Shown one piece after another: positions 1 through 8,788 of a DNA stretch of 53,121 nt. The DNA lies in NCBI RefSeq assembly GCF_001885585.1, contig NZ_LSRP01000091.1, forward strand, positions 1 to 53,121. The letters are read 5' to 3'. A program made the position numbers and the translations under genes. A model generated the notes under the pieces. The model had not been told where the DNA came from, did not search any database, and saw only the letters and a list, made by a program, of their open reading frames with translations. Source of the stretch: Pararhizobium antarcticum. GTDB taxonomy: Bacteria; Pseudomonadota; Alphaproteobacteria; Rhizobiales; Rhizobiaceae. Numbering within the stretch: position 1 is the first letter of the stretch; each line of letters begins with the position of its first letter.

Positions 1-383
1 GAATAGGGCGTCGGGCCGGAGCCCTTGAGCTGGATATCGCGGCGCCTGCCATGCACGTCGATGACCTCGCCGAGCAGGATCGCCCGGCCGTCGCCGAGTT
101 GCGGGTTGAAGCTGCCGAACTGGTGGCCGGAATAGGCCATGGCAAGCGGTTCGGCGCCCTCGGGTATCCGATTTCCGGAAAAGAGCGCGGCGCCGTCCCG
201 CTCCAGCGCCTCGGCGTCGAGGCCAAGCTCTTGCGCCAGCGGCCGGTTGAATTTGATCAGCCAAGGCTCCGCGACCGGCGTCGGATGGACGGCAGCAGAA
301 AAGATCTGGGGCAAGCGCGCATAGCTGTTGTCGAAGGGAATGGGCGCGGTCTGCGCGTGTCTTTTGCCTGTTGCTTCGATCAT
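1..383 (-). CDS. selO: SelO family protein adenylyltransferase (YdiU/UPF0061), N-terminal part only
   Basis: SelO is a pseudokinase-fold enzyme that transfers AMP to Ser, Thr or Tyr of target proteins, with a role in redox stress. The gene reads leftward and runs off the window, so only about 127 N-terminal residues are present. The N-terminus (MIEATGKRH) is followed by the family's typical FDNSYARLP block, a proline-rich PTPVAEP segment, and the strongly conserved [13 protein letters not shown] and [10 protein letters not shown] stretches ending in [10 protein letters not shown]. These match the start of SelO proteins closely. The ATG at 383 is the only ATG in frame before the conserved region. 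The DUF1697 gene lies 30 bp upstream on the same strand. Identification rests on motif recognition and is strong; the catalytic core lies outside the window. Confidence 0.9.
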   Translation of the reverse strand, partial: MIEATGKRHAQTAPIPFDNSYARLPQIFSAAVHPTPVAEPWLIKFNRPLAQELGLDAEALERDGAALFSGNRIPEGAEPLAMAYSGHQFGSFNPQLGDGRAILLGEVIDVHGRRRDIQLKGSGPTPY

Positions 384-413
384 CCTGCCTGCTCCACTTT
401 CGCCATGCTGTCT

Positions 414-986
414 TTAAAGCCTGTCTATCAGATAGGAAGGCAGCGACCGCGTCGAAAGGGCAGGCTCAGTTTCTTCCCGTTCCCGGGCCAGTTCGACAAG
501 TTTGACGACGGTGTTGAGGTTGCGCGCCGTTGCATGCCGGATCGCCGGCAGCACGAGCCGCGAGCGGCCGGAACCATTGGGATAATGGACGTAGATCTCG
601 CAGCCGGCGACATGGGCGCGCTCGCCATCCGGCGCCACCAGCCGGTCGAGCGCATCGCGCGGCGCCGGTGCGGAAAGGAAGCTGATCATCAGGTAATTTG
701 GTTTTGCTTCGGGAAACGGATTGCCGGCAATGATTGCCTCCAGTTCCATGCGATCGCGGATCATCACGCCCGGCGCCTTGCCGAGAATGCGGGCAAGCCC
801 GGCATCGAGCGCCTGACCCGCCGCACCCTTCGAGAGATCGCTGCGAAACAGCACATTGCCGCTCTGGATATGGGTCTTCACGTCTCTAAAGCCGAGATCC
901 TCGCACAGCGCCTTGAGCTCTGTCATTTTCAGCGCGCCGGTGCCGCCGACATTGACGGCCCGGAGCAGGGCAATTTGAACGGGCAT
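414..986 (-). CDS. DUF1697 domain-containing protein
   Basis: About 190 residues of a DUF1697 family protein, function unknown. The N-terminal motif IALLRAVNVGGTG followed by LKALCEDLGF and THIQSGNVLF is the family signature. The open frame extends to 1013, but the start at 986 is preferred: GGAGA (993-997) sits 6 nt before this ATG, whereas the ATG at 992 abuts it, and family members begin only a few residues before IALLRAVN. It is probably cytoplasmic, with no signal or membrane segment. It is on the same strand as selO, 30 bp upstream of it, so the two could be co-transcribed; nothing in the sequence assigns a biochemical role. Confidence 0.85.
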   Translation of the reverse strand: MPVQIALLRAVNVGGTGALKMTELKALCEDLGFRDVKTHIQSGNVLFRSDLSKGAAGQALDAGLARILGKAPGVMIRDRMELEAIIAGNPFPEAKPNYLMISFLSAPAPRDALDRLVAPDGERAHVAGCEIYVHYPNGSGRSRLVLPAIRHATARNLNTVVKLVELAREREETEPALSTRSLPSYLIDRL

Positions 987-1108
987 GGACATTCTCCGCA
1001 AATCAGTCCGCAAATCATCTGCGCCGAGAGACTACCGCCGCCAGCCGGTTTGCGCCAAGCAGGAATTGGGCAATCTGCGCCTCAAAGCGCGAACCATTGC
1101 GACGCCCC

Positions 1109-1138
1109 CCGTTCTCCCTTACCTTGATGCCAGAACGG
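1109..1138. promoter_or_regulatory. Inverted repeat upstream of parD, candidate autoregulatory operator
   Basis: CCGTTCT (1109-1115) and AGAACGG (1132-1138) are perfect 7-bp inverted arms separated by 16 bp, ending 10 bp before the antitoxin ATG. Ribbon-helix-helix antitoxins usually repress their own operon by binding such palindromes, so this is a plausible operator. No binding data exist here. Confidence 0.4.
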
Positions 1139-1148
1139 AGATGGCGCC

Positions 1149-1415
1149 ATGAACCAGAAACTCAGCATCACCCTTCCGGCCGAACTGGTCGAGGTCATCA
1201 ACAGACGTGTCGAGACGGGCGCCTACGCGTCGACAAGCGAGGTTCTGGAGGCTGCGATGCAGCTTTTCCTCGCAGACGAGCGAGCCCATGAAGAGGCGAT
1301 GGCATCGATCCGCGTCAGGGTGAAGGCCTCGCTGGACGATCCGCGACCAAGGCTCTCGAGTGACGGCATGCGACAGCATCTCGATGGGCTCTTTGAGAAA
1401 CATCGCCCGTCATGA
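1149..1415 (+). CDS. parD: ParD-like ribbon-helix-helix antitoxin (type II toxin-antitoxin)
   Basis: An 88-residue antitoxin of the CopG/ParD ribbon-helix-helix class. The N-terminal beta strand (QKLSITLPAELVEVI) and helices containing the GAYASTSEVLEAAM motif match the RHH_ParD pattern: the strand contacts DNA as a dimer and the C-terminal tail (from about residue 55) would wrap the toxin. The gene overlaps the next one by 4 nt (ATGA), the usual arrangement for a translationally coupled toxin-antitoxin pair. GGAG lies about 9 nt before the ATG. An inverted repeat just upstream fits autoregulation. The class assignment is firm; the ParD subfamily name is by similarity. Confidence 0.85.
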   Translation: MNQKLSITLPAELVEVINRRVETGAYASTSEVLEAAMQLFLADERAHEEAMASIRVRVKASLDDPRPRLSSDGMRQHLDGLFEKHRPS

Positions 1416-1735
1416 AATCTTACGGCGTAGAATACACGTCGGAGGCATCTGAAAACATAACCGACCTGTTCGAATATGTTCTCGACCAAAGTCAAAACTA
1501 CACGACAGCAACGCGTTACATCGATCGGCTCTATGAAAAATGTGAGGCTATCGGCAACGCCCCTTTCGGTGGCGTTGCTCGCGATGACCTATCTGTCGGA
1601 ACGCGTTTGGCCATCTTTGAGAAAAAGGTGTTGATTCTGTACAGCCTTTTAGAAGACGTGATCGTGATCACGAATGTCTTTCACGGCGCACAGGACTACC
1701 TTTCCCTGCTCAGACATGGAAAATCCGAAAGCTGA
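1412..1735 (+). CDS. parE: ParE/RelE-superfamily toxin
   Basis: A 107-residue protein of the RelE/ParE fold. Visible features are the N-terminal VEYTSEASENITDLFEYV helix region, the central YIDRLYEKCEAIGNAPFGGVARDDL segment and a C-terminal beta strand series (VLILYSLLEDVIVITNVFHG). These follow ParE-type toxins, which inhibit DNA gyrase, more than RelE ribosome-dependent RNases, though the activity cannot be read from sequence alone. It starts inside the antitoxin stop (ATGA). The codon choice is slightly more AT-rich than its neighbours, which fits a mobile module. It is convergent with the peptidase gene, only 8 bp apart. Confidence 0.85.
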   Translation: MKSYGVEYTSEASENITDLFEYVLDQSQNYTTATRYIDRLYEKCEAIGNAPFGGVARDDLSVGTRLAIFEKKVLILYSLLEDVIVITNVFHGAQDYLSLLRHGKSES

Positions 1736-1743
1736 CGATTGGC

Positions 1744-3837
1744 TCAGATCTTCCCCGCCACCTTGATCGCAAACGCGTATTCGAACGCGATTTCCTCCAG
1801 TCGCTGGAACCGTCCGGAGGCACCGCCATGGCCGGCATCCATGTTGGTTTTCAACAGGATCGGTTCGGACCCGGTGGTCATTTCCCGCAGCCGCGCCACC
1901 CATTTCGTCGGTTCCCAATAGGTCACGCGCGGATCGGTGAGGCCCGAGAGCGCCAGGATCGCGGGGTAGGGCTTTTCGCCGACATTCTCGTAGGGGCTGT
2001 AGGCGGCCATGCGCTGATAGGCTTGTATGTCCTCGATCGGATTGCCCCATTCCGGCCATTCCGGCGGGGTCAGCGGCAGGGTGTCGTCGAGCATGGTGTT
2101 GAGCACGTCGACAAACGGCACGGCGGCGATGATGCCCTTGAATTTCTCCGGCGCAAGGTTGGCAATGGCGCCCATCAGCATGCCGCCTGCCGATCCGCCT
2201 TCCGCAACGATGTTCGCGTAAGACGTGAACTTCTCCTGATTCAAATAGTCAGCAGCGGCGATGAAGTCGGTGAACGTATTGGTCTTTTTCTCCATCTTGC
2301 CATCTTCGTACCACTGGAAACCCTTGTCCTTGCCGCCGCGCACATGGGCGATGGCGTAGACGAAGCCGCGATCGGCAAGCGACAGGCAATTGGTGTTGAA
2401 CGAAGCCGGGATCGAGATGCCGTAGGCGCCGTAGCCATAGAGCAGGCAGGGTGCCGTGCCGTCGAGCGGCGTATCCTTGCGGTAGAGCAGGGTGACCGGA
2501 ACCTGCGCGCCGTCGCTGGCGCTCGCAAACACCCTGCGCGTGACGTAGTCGTCCGGATTGTGCCCGGAGGGAACCTCCTGCGTCTTCAAGAGCGTGCGCT
2601 CACGCGTTGCCATGTTGTAGTCGTAAAGCTGGCTCGGCGTCGTCATCGAGGAATAGGAAAAGCGGATGATGTCGGTGTCATATTCGGCGGCCCCCTGCAG
2701 GCCGAGCGAGAAGGCTTCCTCGTCAAAGGCGATGGCGTGTTCCTCAGCCGTCTGGCGATCGCGGATCTTGATCTGCGGCAGGCCGTTTTCGCGCTCCAGC
2801 CAGACGAGATGGCGGGCATAGGCCATGTGGCTGATGATCAGCCGACCGGATGTATGCGGCACGACGTCGGTCCAGTTTTCGCGCGCGGGCGCTGATGCGG
2901 GCGCCTGGACGATCTTGAAGTCCTTGGCGCCGTCGGCATTGGTGAGGATGTAGAAGACGTCGCCGCCCTCGGTCATCGAATATTCAAGGCCGGTCTCGCG
3001 CTCCGAGACCAGCTTCGGCGCGGCCATCAGGTCGTCGGTCGACAGCAGCCGGTATTCGCTGGTTTCGTGGTCGTGGATGTCGATATAGATGAAATCGTCC
3101 AGCGCCGAGGCGCCGACGCCCATGAAGAAACCCGGATCCTCTTCCTCGTAGACCAGCCGGTCGTTTGCCTGCGGCTCGCCGACAATATGGTGGAAGATCT
3201 TCGAAGGGCGGTGGTTCTCGTCAAGCACGGTGTAGAAGAAGCTCTTGCCATCCGGTGCCCAGGCGCCGCCGCCGCCGGTGTTCTCGATCACGTCATCCAG
3301 GTCTTCGCCGGTCGAAAGATCGCGGATCCGCAGTGTGTAATATTCCGAGCCCTTGTCGTCATAACCCCAGATGCCGCGCGCATGGTCGGTCGAATGGTCG
3401 ATGCCGGCAAGCCGGAAATAGGCCTTGCCTTCGGCTTCCTTGTCGCCGTCGAGCAGAACGACCCGGTCGCCGCCATCGCGCGGGGTCCGGAAATACCGCG
3501 GCTGCTCGCCGCCGGTGACAAACAAGGAGCCATAGGCAAACGGCCCGTCCTTCATCGGGATCGAGGAGTCGTCCTCCTTGATGCGGCCGCGCATTTCGGC
3601 AAACAGTGTCTTCTGCAGCGCTTCCGTATCGGCCATCGCCGCCTTCATATAGGTGTTTTCAGCTTCCAGATGCGTGCGGATCTGCGGATCGAGGATCGTC
3701 GGATCCTTGAACATCGCCTGCCAGTTGTCGGCGCGCAGCCAGGCATAGTCGTCGGTCCGGGTGACGCCGTGGCGGGTGTCGGTCACGGGCTTTTTTGCGG
3801 CGACGGGGGCTGCAGGCAGGCTCTTGAAGATGGACAA
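1744..3837 (-). CDS. ptrB: S9 family prolyl oligopeptidase, oligopeptidase B type
   Basis: A cytoplasmic serine peptidase of about 697 residues that would cleave short peptides, after basic residues if it is a true oligopeptidase B. It has the S9 two-domain layout: an N-terminal beta-propeller (DDYAWLR, then LRIRDLSTGE) and a C-terminal alpha/beta hydrolase with GYGAYG, the nucleophile in GGSAGG (Ser549), Asp635 in GLTDPRV and His670 in DAGHGG. Length fits PtrB (about 690). The frame is open to a TTG at 3897, but the TTG at 3837 is preceded by GGAGA at 5 nt spacing and leaves the usual family N-terminus. No ATG start is available. It is monocistronic between convergent parE and divergent upstream sequence. 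Confidence 0.88.
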   Translation of the reverse strand: MSIFKSLPAAPVAAKKPVTDTRHGVTRTDDYAWLRADNWQAMFKDPTILDPQIRTHLEAENTYMKAAMADTEALQKTLFAEMRGRIKEDDSSIPMKDGPFAYGSLFVTGGEQPRYFRTPRDGGDRVVLLDGDKEAEGKAYFRLAGIDHSTDHARGIWGYDDKGSEYYTLRIRDLSTGEDLDDVIENTGGGGAWAPDGKSFFYTVLDENHRPSKIFHHIVGEPQANDRLVYEEEDPGFFMGVGASALDDFIYIDIHDHETSEYRLLSTDDLMAAPKLVSERETGLEYSMTEGGDVFYILTNADGAKDFKIVQAPASAPARENWTDVVPHTSGRLIISHMAYARHLVWLERENGLPQIKIRDRQTAEEHAIAFDEEAFSLGLQGAAEYDTDIIRFSYSSMTTPSQLYDYNMATRERTLLKTQEVPSGHNPDDYVTRRVFASASDGAQVPVTLLYRKDTPLDGTAPCLLYGYGAYGISIPASFNTNCLSLADRGFVYAIAHVRGGKDKGFQWYEDGKMEKKTNTFTDFIAAADYLNQEKFTSYANIVAEGGSAGGMLMGAIANLAPEKFKGIIAAVPFVDVLNTMLDDTLPLTPPEWPEWGNPIEDIQAYQRMAAYSPYENVGEKPYPAILALSGLTDPRVTYWEPTKWVARLREMTTGSEPILLKTNMDAGHGGASGRFQRLEEIAFEYAFAIKVAGKI

Positions 3838-3979
3838 GGGATTCTCCGGAATGCGAGGGTCTGTACCGCAGATAGAGGCGGGGGCGGCAAGGTTCAAGCT
3901 GAAACCTTGTTCAGGCGGCGATGGCCGTGCGTCGAAGGCGCAGGCCGGCGATCATCGGCGCGCGCTGAACGGCATCGCT

Positions 3980-5269
3980 CTAAAGGCGCGGCACATAGTC
4001 CCGTCCGCCGTCGATGGCATCCGGCCGGCCCGCGAGGAAGAGTTCGCCGATGCGCGGGGCGGTCCGGGCAATCACCTGGCCAGCCTTGATGACGGCGAGC
4101 CGGTTTGGTTTGAGGCGCAGCGCCTCCTGCGGATCGGCGGCCTGCAGAATGACAAGATCGGCCTTGCAGCCCTTGTCCAGGCCGTAGCCTTCAAGCCCCA
4201 TCGTCCGTGCGGAATTGACCGTCAGCGCATCGAAGATCTTCTTCTTGTCCTCGACTCCGGCCATCTGGGCGACATGGATCGCCATGTGGCCGACTTCCAG
4301 CATGTCGCCGGAGCCCATCGAATACCAGGGATCCATCACGCAATCATGGCCGAAGGACACATTCAGACCCGCGTCCATCAGTTCACGCACACGGGTCATG
4401 CCGCGCCGCTTCGGGTAGCTGTCATGGCGGCCCTGCAGCATGATGTTGATCAGCGGATTGGGGATGACGTTGATCTGCGCCTCCGCCATCAGCGGGATCA
4501 ACTTGGAGACGTAGTAGTTGTCCATCGAATGCATCGAGGTCAGGTGCGAGCCGGCCACGCGGCCCTGCAATCCGTGGCGGACGGTTTCAGCGGCCAGCGT
4601 CTCGATATGCCGCGACATCGGATCGTCGGTCTCGTCGCAATGCATGTCGACCGGCAGGCCGCGCTCTGCAGCGATCCGGCAGAGTGCCTCGACCGACAGC
4701 CGGCCGTCCTCCATGGTCCGCTCGAAATGCGGAATGCCGCCAACGATGTCGACGCCCATGTCGAGCGCGCGGGTGAGTGCCGAAACTCCATCCCGGGCGC
4801 GGTAGTAGCCGTCCTGCGGAAAGGCGACGAGCTGCAGGTCGATATAGGGCTTGACGCGCGCCTTCACCTCCAGAAGCGCCTCGACCGTGACGAGCCGCGG
4901 GTCGGAGGTATCGACATGGCTGCGGATGAACAGCAGGCCCTGCGTCACCGCCAGATCGCAATAACGCAGCGCCCGCTCCACCAGCTCTTCGCGGGTCGCG
5001 ACCGGCCGCAATTCGCCCCACAGCGTAATGCCTTCGAGCAGCGTGCCGGATACGTTCATCCGGGGCAGGCCGAGCGAAAGCGTCGCATCCATGTGAAAAT
5101 GCGGATCGACGAAGGGCGGCGTGACCAATCGGCCCGTGGCATCGATTTCCGTGCCGGCCGTCGCCTCGATCCTGCGTTCGACGGCAGCGATCATGCCGCC
5201 GGAGATGGCGATGTCGATGCCGCTGCGGCCATCGGCCAGGTTTGCGTTTCGGATGATCAGGTCGAACAT
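3980..5269 (-). CDS. codA: Cytosine deaminase-like metal-dependent amidohydrolase
   Basis: A 429-residue amidohydrolase of the CodA group, which deaminates cytosine to uracil and ammonia or acts on related cyclic amides. Metal and catalytic residues are in place: PHFHMD (His57, His59), HCDE (His210, Glu213), SHLTSM (His242) and GHDCVMDPWY (Asp309), the last a CodA hallmark. It is the last gene of a six-gene minus-strand operon behind a BMP-type ABC importer and an amidase, 15 nt after the second permease. That context fits intracellular processing of an imported pyrimidine base or analogue. Several CodA-like paralogues act on other substrates, for example isoguanine or triazine-like rings, so the exact substrate is open. 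Confidence 0.82.
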   Translation of the reverse strand: MFDLIIRNANLADGRSGIDIAISGGMIAAVERRIEATAGTEIDATGRLVTPPFVDPHFHMDATLSLGLPRMNVSGTLLEGITLWGELRPVATREELVERALRYCDLAVTQGLLFIRSHVDTSDPRLVTVEALLEVKARVKPYIDLQLVAFPQDGYYRARDGVSALTRALDMGVDIVGGIPHFERTMEDGRLSVEALCRIAAERGLPVDMHCDETDDPMSRHIETLAAETVRHGLQGRVAGSHLTSMHSMDNYYVSKLIPLMAEAQINVIPNPLINIMLQGRHDSYPKRRGMTRVRELMDAGLNVSFGHDCVMDPWYSMGSGDMLEVGHMAIHVAQMAGVEDKKKIFDALTVNSARTMGLEGYGLDKGCKADLVILQAADPQEALRLKPNRLAVIKAGQVIARTAPRIGELFLAGRPDAIDGGRDYVPRL

Positions 5270-5284
5270 CGGTCTGCCTTTCGG

Positions 5285-6226
5285 TTAGCGTTCGCCGCGG
5301 CGATAGGGCTGCATCAGCGCCTGCGGCACGCGGGCCCGGCGCGCCATGATCGCCAGCGCGGCAATGGAGAGGATATAGGGCGTCATCAGGAAGATCTGGT
5401 AGGGCACGCCTTCGACAACGGTCTGCAGCCGCAGCTGGAAGGCATCGAAAAAGGCAAACAGCAGCGCGCCGAACAGCGCGCGACCCGGTCGCCAGGAGGA
5501 AAACACCACCAGCGCGATGCAGATCCAGCCGCGGCCCTGGACCATGGTCGGAAAGAAGCTGTTGAAGGCCGATAGCGTCAGGAAGGCGCCGCCAACGGCC
5601 ATCAGCGCGCTGCCGACGATCACCGCGCCATAGCGCACCTTCATCGGATTGACGCCTTGCGCTTCGGCGGCATGCGGGTTTTCGCCGGCCATGCGCACGG
5701 CCAGCCCGACCGGCGTGCGGAACAGGACATAGGCCATGACCAGTGCGATGGCGATCGCCAGATAGGTCGGCGCCGTCTGGGTGAAGACGGCCTGGCCGAG
5801 AAACGGCAGCGACGACAGGACCGGGATCTCCAGCGGCTGGAAGGGGATGATCGTCGGCGGCGTGCCTGCAACCGGCACGGCCAGGCGAAAGACATAGTAG
5901 CTGAAGCTCGAGGCAAACAGCGTCACGCCGAGGCCGCAGACATGCTGCGAAAGGCCGAGCGTCACGGTCAGCAGCGCATGCAGCGCCCCGAACAGGGCGC
6001 CGGCGCAGGCGGCCACGAGGATGCCGGTCCACAGGTCCACCCCGTTATAGACGGCGAGCCAGCCGATCATCGCGCCGAAGGTCATGACGCCCTCGATACC
6101 GAGATTGAGCACGCCGGCCCGTTCGCTGAGAAGCGCGCCGAGCGTTCCAAAGATCAGCGGCGTGGCAATCCGCAGGATCGCGGCCCACAGGCCGGCCGAA
6201 GCGAGGATGTCGATCAGCGTGCTCAT
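5285..6226 (-). CDS. ABC transporter permease, BMP/nucleoside-type importer (second permease)
   Basis: A 313-residue inner-membrane permease of the branched-chain amino acid/monosaccharide-type (BPD_transp_2) family. It has many hydrophobic helices and the motif FGTLGALLSERAGVLNLGIEGVM near the start, which is characteristic of nucleoside/BMP-type permeases (YufQ/NupQ-like), plus GENPHAAEAQGV in the cytoplasmic coupling region. It overlaps the upstream permease by 4 nt (ATGA at 6223-6226) and is followed after 15 nt by the deaminase gene. It pairs with the 349-aa permease to form the membrane channel of the importer. Confidence 0.88.
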   Translation of the reverse strand: MSTLIDILASAGLWAAILRIATPLIFGTLGALLSERAGVLNLGIEGVMTFGAMIGWLAVYNGVDLWTGILVAACAGALFGALHALLTVTLGLSQHVCGLGVTLFASSFSYYVFRLAVPVAGTPPTIIPFQPLEIPVLSSLPFLGQAVFTQTAPTYLAIAIALVMAYVLFRTPVGLAVRMAGENPHAAEAQGVNPMKVRYGAVIVGSALMAVGGAFLTLSAFNSFFPTMVQGRGWICIALVVFSSWRPGRALFGALLFAFFDAFQLRLQTVVEGVPYQIFLMTPYILSIAALAIMARRARVPQALMQPYRRGER

Positions 6227-7272
6227 CGGCGAACCCTGTACTGCGTGAAGAACAGCGCGACGACCATGGTCAGGAGCGACAGGGCGACCGTCACGTCGGC
6301 GATATAGGTCGGGATTCCCAGGCTGCGGCTCATGCCGTCGGCACCGACGAACATGATCGCGGTGAACAGCGCCGCAAAGATCACGCCGACCGGATTGAGG
6401 TTGGCGAGCATGGCGACGACGATGCCGGAATAGCCGAAGCCCGGCGACAGGTCAGTGGTCACATAACCCCTGACGCCCATCACCTCGATCGCTCCGGCAA
6501 GCCCGGCAAGGCCACCCGACAGGCAGGCGACCTTGAACAGCGTGCGACTGAGCGGCACGCCGGCAAACACGGCTCCCTGCGGATTGAGACCGGCGGCGCG
6601 CGACTGCAGGCCAAACACCGTGCGCGACTGGACGAAGGCGATGATGAAGGCCAGCACCACCGCAATGGCAAGGCCGATATGCAGCCGCGAACGCGACACC
6701 AGCTTCGGCAGCATGGCATGGTCGGCGACAGACTGGGACTGCGGCCAGCCGAAGGCCAGCGGATCCTTCAGGATGCCGTCGACCAGCATCGAGACGATCA
6801 GCACCGCGATGAAATTCATGAGCAGGCTGGTCACCACTTCATCCACCGAAAACCGCAGCCGAAGCCAGAGCGGGATGAGGATCAGCACCATGCCGGCCAG
6901 CGCACCGATCACCAGGAGAACCGGAATGAGGATCGGTCCGGGCAGGCCGGCGAGCAATTGCGAGCCGAAGGCAGCGACCGCAAGCGCGCCGAGATAGAAC
7001 TGGCCCTCGGCGCCGATATTCCACAGCCGGGCCCGGAAGGCGACGGCGGCGGCAAGCCCGGTCAGCATCAGAGGCGTTGCCCGGGTCAAGGTTTCGGTGG
7101 CTGATAGCCGCGAGCCGAAAGCGCCGATCAGGATGCGCCTGTAGGCCTCTAGCACCGGGGCACCGGCAATGGCGATCAGGATGCCGGACAGCGCCAGCGC
7201 AACGACAATGGCGGCAAAGGGCGCCCCGACAAGCAGAAGCAGCGACCGCTGTTCGCGTCTCTCAAACCGCAT
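6223..7272 (-). CDS. ABC transporter permease, BMP/nucleoside-type importer (first permease)
   Basis: A 349-residue permease of the same BPD_transp_2 family (YufP/NupP-like). It shows an N-terminal membrane segment (LLLLVGAPFAAIVVALAL), LIGAFGSRLSATETLTRATPLMLTGLAAAVAFRA split over helices 1-3, the NIGAEGQFYLGA motif typical of this class, and the cytoplasmic loop AAGLNPQGAVFAGV. It begins 11 nt inside the ATPase gene, so translation is probably coupled. It is the larger partner of the heterodimeric channel. Confidence 0.88.
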   Translation of the reverse strand: MRFERREQRSLLLLVGAPFAAIVVALALSGILIAIAGAPVLEAYRRILIGAFGSRLSATETLTRATPLMLTGLAAAVAFRARLWNIGAEGQFYLGALAVAAFGSQLLAGLPGPILIPVLLVIGALAGMVLILIPLWLRLRFSVDEVVTSLLMNFIAVLIVSMLVDGILKDPLAFGWPQSQSVADHAMLPKLVSRSRLHIGLAIAVVLAFIIAFVQSRTVFGLQSRAAGLNPQGAVFAGVPLSRTLFKVACLSGGLAGLAGAIEVMGVRGYVTTDLSPGFGYSGIVVAMLANLNPVGVIFAALFTAIMFVGADGMSRSLGIPTYIADVTVALSLLTMVVALFFTQYRVRR

Positions 7273-8788
7273 GGGCGACCTCCGAACCGTTGTCCCAGTC
7301 GCCGGCCATCATCAGGCCGAGTTGCCGCGCATCGGCCTGTTCGGCAACGACCGGCGGCGACAGCCGGCCGCCGACGATCGCCTGGATGCGGTCGGCAAGC
7401 GAAATCACCTCGTCGAGATCCTCGGAGATCAGAAGAACGGCGGTGCCGGCCTTGCGGGCTTCAAGAATACGCGCATGCACGGCGACGACGGCCCCTTCGT
7501 CGAGCCCGCGCGCCGGTTGCGCCGCGATCAGGATCCGGGGGCGCTGCGACAGATTGCGGCCAAGGATCAGCTTCTGCATGTTGCCGCCTGACAGCAGCCG
7601 GGTGCGGCTGGCCGGGTTTCCGCCGCGCACATCGAACTGCTCGATGATCGCGCCGGCAAACGCCATTGCAGCCTTGCGATCGACCAGCCCGGCGCTTGCA
7701 TAGGCCGGCAGGCGCTCGAGCACGGCATTTTCCCAGATGGCCATTTCGCCGATCGCGCCTTCGCCATTGCGGTCTTCGGGAATGCGGCCGATCCCGGCGT
7801 CAACGACATCGGCGACGCTGAGATTGCCGACAGGCTGGCCATAGAGCAGGAGGTCGCCGGAGGTGCGGGCCAGCGTGCCCGAGAGCAGGCGGGCAAGCGG
7901 CGCCTGGCCATTGCCGGAGACCCCGACAATGCCCAGTACCTCGCCGGCATGCAGCGAAAATCCAACATTCTGCAGCCGTTCGACCCCGCCGATCCGGACA
8001 CCGACATTGCGTGCTTCCAGAACCACCGCGCCGGGCGCCGAGGGCTCGCGCACCGGCCGCGTCACCCGCCGGCCGATCATCAGCTCCGCCAGTTCGGCCT
8101 TGCTGGTGTCCGCCGCCTTGCGTTCGGCGACCATCCGGCCACCGCGCAGCACCACGATGCGGTCGGCGGCCGCCATGACCTCGTCGAGCTTGTGGGAGAT
8201 GAAGATCAGCGACAGGCCCTGTCGTGCCATGTCCCGCAGCGTCGTGAACAGCCGCTCGGCCTCGATATTGGTCAGCACCGCCGTCGGCTCGTCGAGGATC
8301 AGGATGCGCGCATCATTGTAGAGCGCCTTCAGGATCTCGACCCGTTGCTGCTCGCCGACGGACAGGTCGCCAAGCCGCGCATCGGCATCCACCTTGAGGC
8401 CGAAGCGTTCGGAAATAGCCAGCAGTTTCCGGCGCGCCCCGGTCGTGCCCGAGCGCAGCCGCCAGAGCTTTTCGGTGCCGGTCATAATGTTTTCGAGCAC
8501 GGTCAGATTGGCCGCCAGCGAGAAATGCTGGTGCACCATGCCGACACCGGCGCGGATCGCGGCACGCGGCGTGCCGGTCGGCAATTCCACACCGTCGATC
8601 CGGATGGAGCCGGCATCGGGCACATAATGGCCAAACAGGATGTTCATCAGCGTGGTCTTGCCGGCACCGTTCTCGCCGAGCAGCGCCACGACCTCGCCCT
8701 TGGCCAGCGCCATGGAAATCCCGTCATTGGCGAGATTGTCGCCGAAGCGCTTGGAGATGCCGTCGATTTCGAGAACGGGTGCGGTCAT
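7262..8788 (-). CDS. ABC transporter ATP-binding protein with two nucleotide-binding domains (nucleoside/BMP type)
   Basis: A fused double ATPase of about 508 residues that would power the importer. Domain 1 has a complete Walker A (GENGAGKTTL), signature (LSVGEQQRVE) and Walker B (ILILDEPTAVL). Domain 2 has the degenerate P-loop typical of this class (GVSGNGQAPL) and signature LLSGGNMQKL, so only one site may be hydrolytic. The frame is open to 8824, but the ATG at 8788 is chosen because it overlaps the amidase stop as ATGA and gives the normal MTAPVLEIDGISKRFG start. It overlaps the first permease by 11 nt. Confidence 0.9.
   Translation of the reverse strand: MTAPVLEIDGISKRFGDNLANDGISMALAKGEVVALLGENGAGKTTLMNILFGHYVPDAGSIRIDGVELPTGTPRAAIRAGVGMVHQHFSLAANLTVLENIMTGTEKLWRLRSGTTGARRKLLAISERFGLKVDADARLGDLSVGEQQRVEILKALYNDARILILDEPTAVLTNIEAERLFTTLRDMARQGLSLIFISHKLDEVMAAADRIVVLRGGRMVAERKAADTSKAELAELMIGRRVTRPVREPSAPGAVVLEARNVGVRIGGVERLQNVGFSLHAGEVLGIVGVSGNGQAPLARLLSGTLARTSGDLLLYGQPVGNLSVADVVDAGIGRIPEDRNGEGAIGEMAIWENAVLERLPAYASAGLVDRKAAMAFAGAIIEQFDVRGGNPASRTRLLSGGNMQKLILGRNLSQRPRILIAAQPARGLDEGAVVAVHARILEARKAGTAVLLISEDLDEVISLADRIQAIVGGRLSPPVVAEQADARQLGLMMAGDWDNGSEVAHAV

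Noticed and set aside
3761..5575. 604-codon plus-strand frame over the CodA-like gene and neighbours
   Set aside because: Runs opposite to several conserved genes and has no recognisable motif; typical GC-rich shadow.
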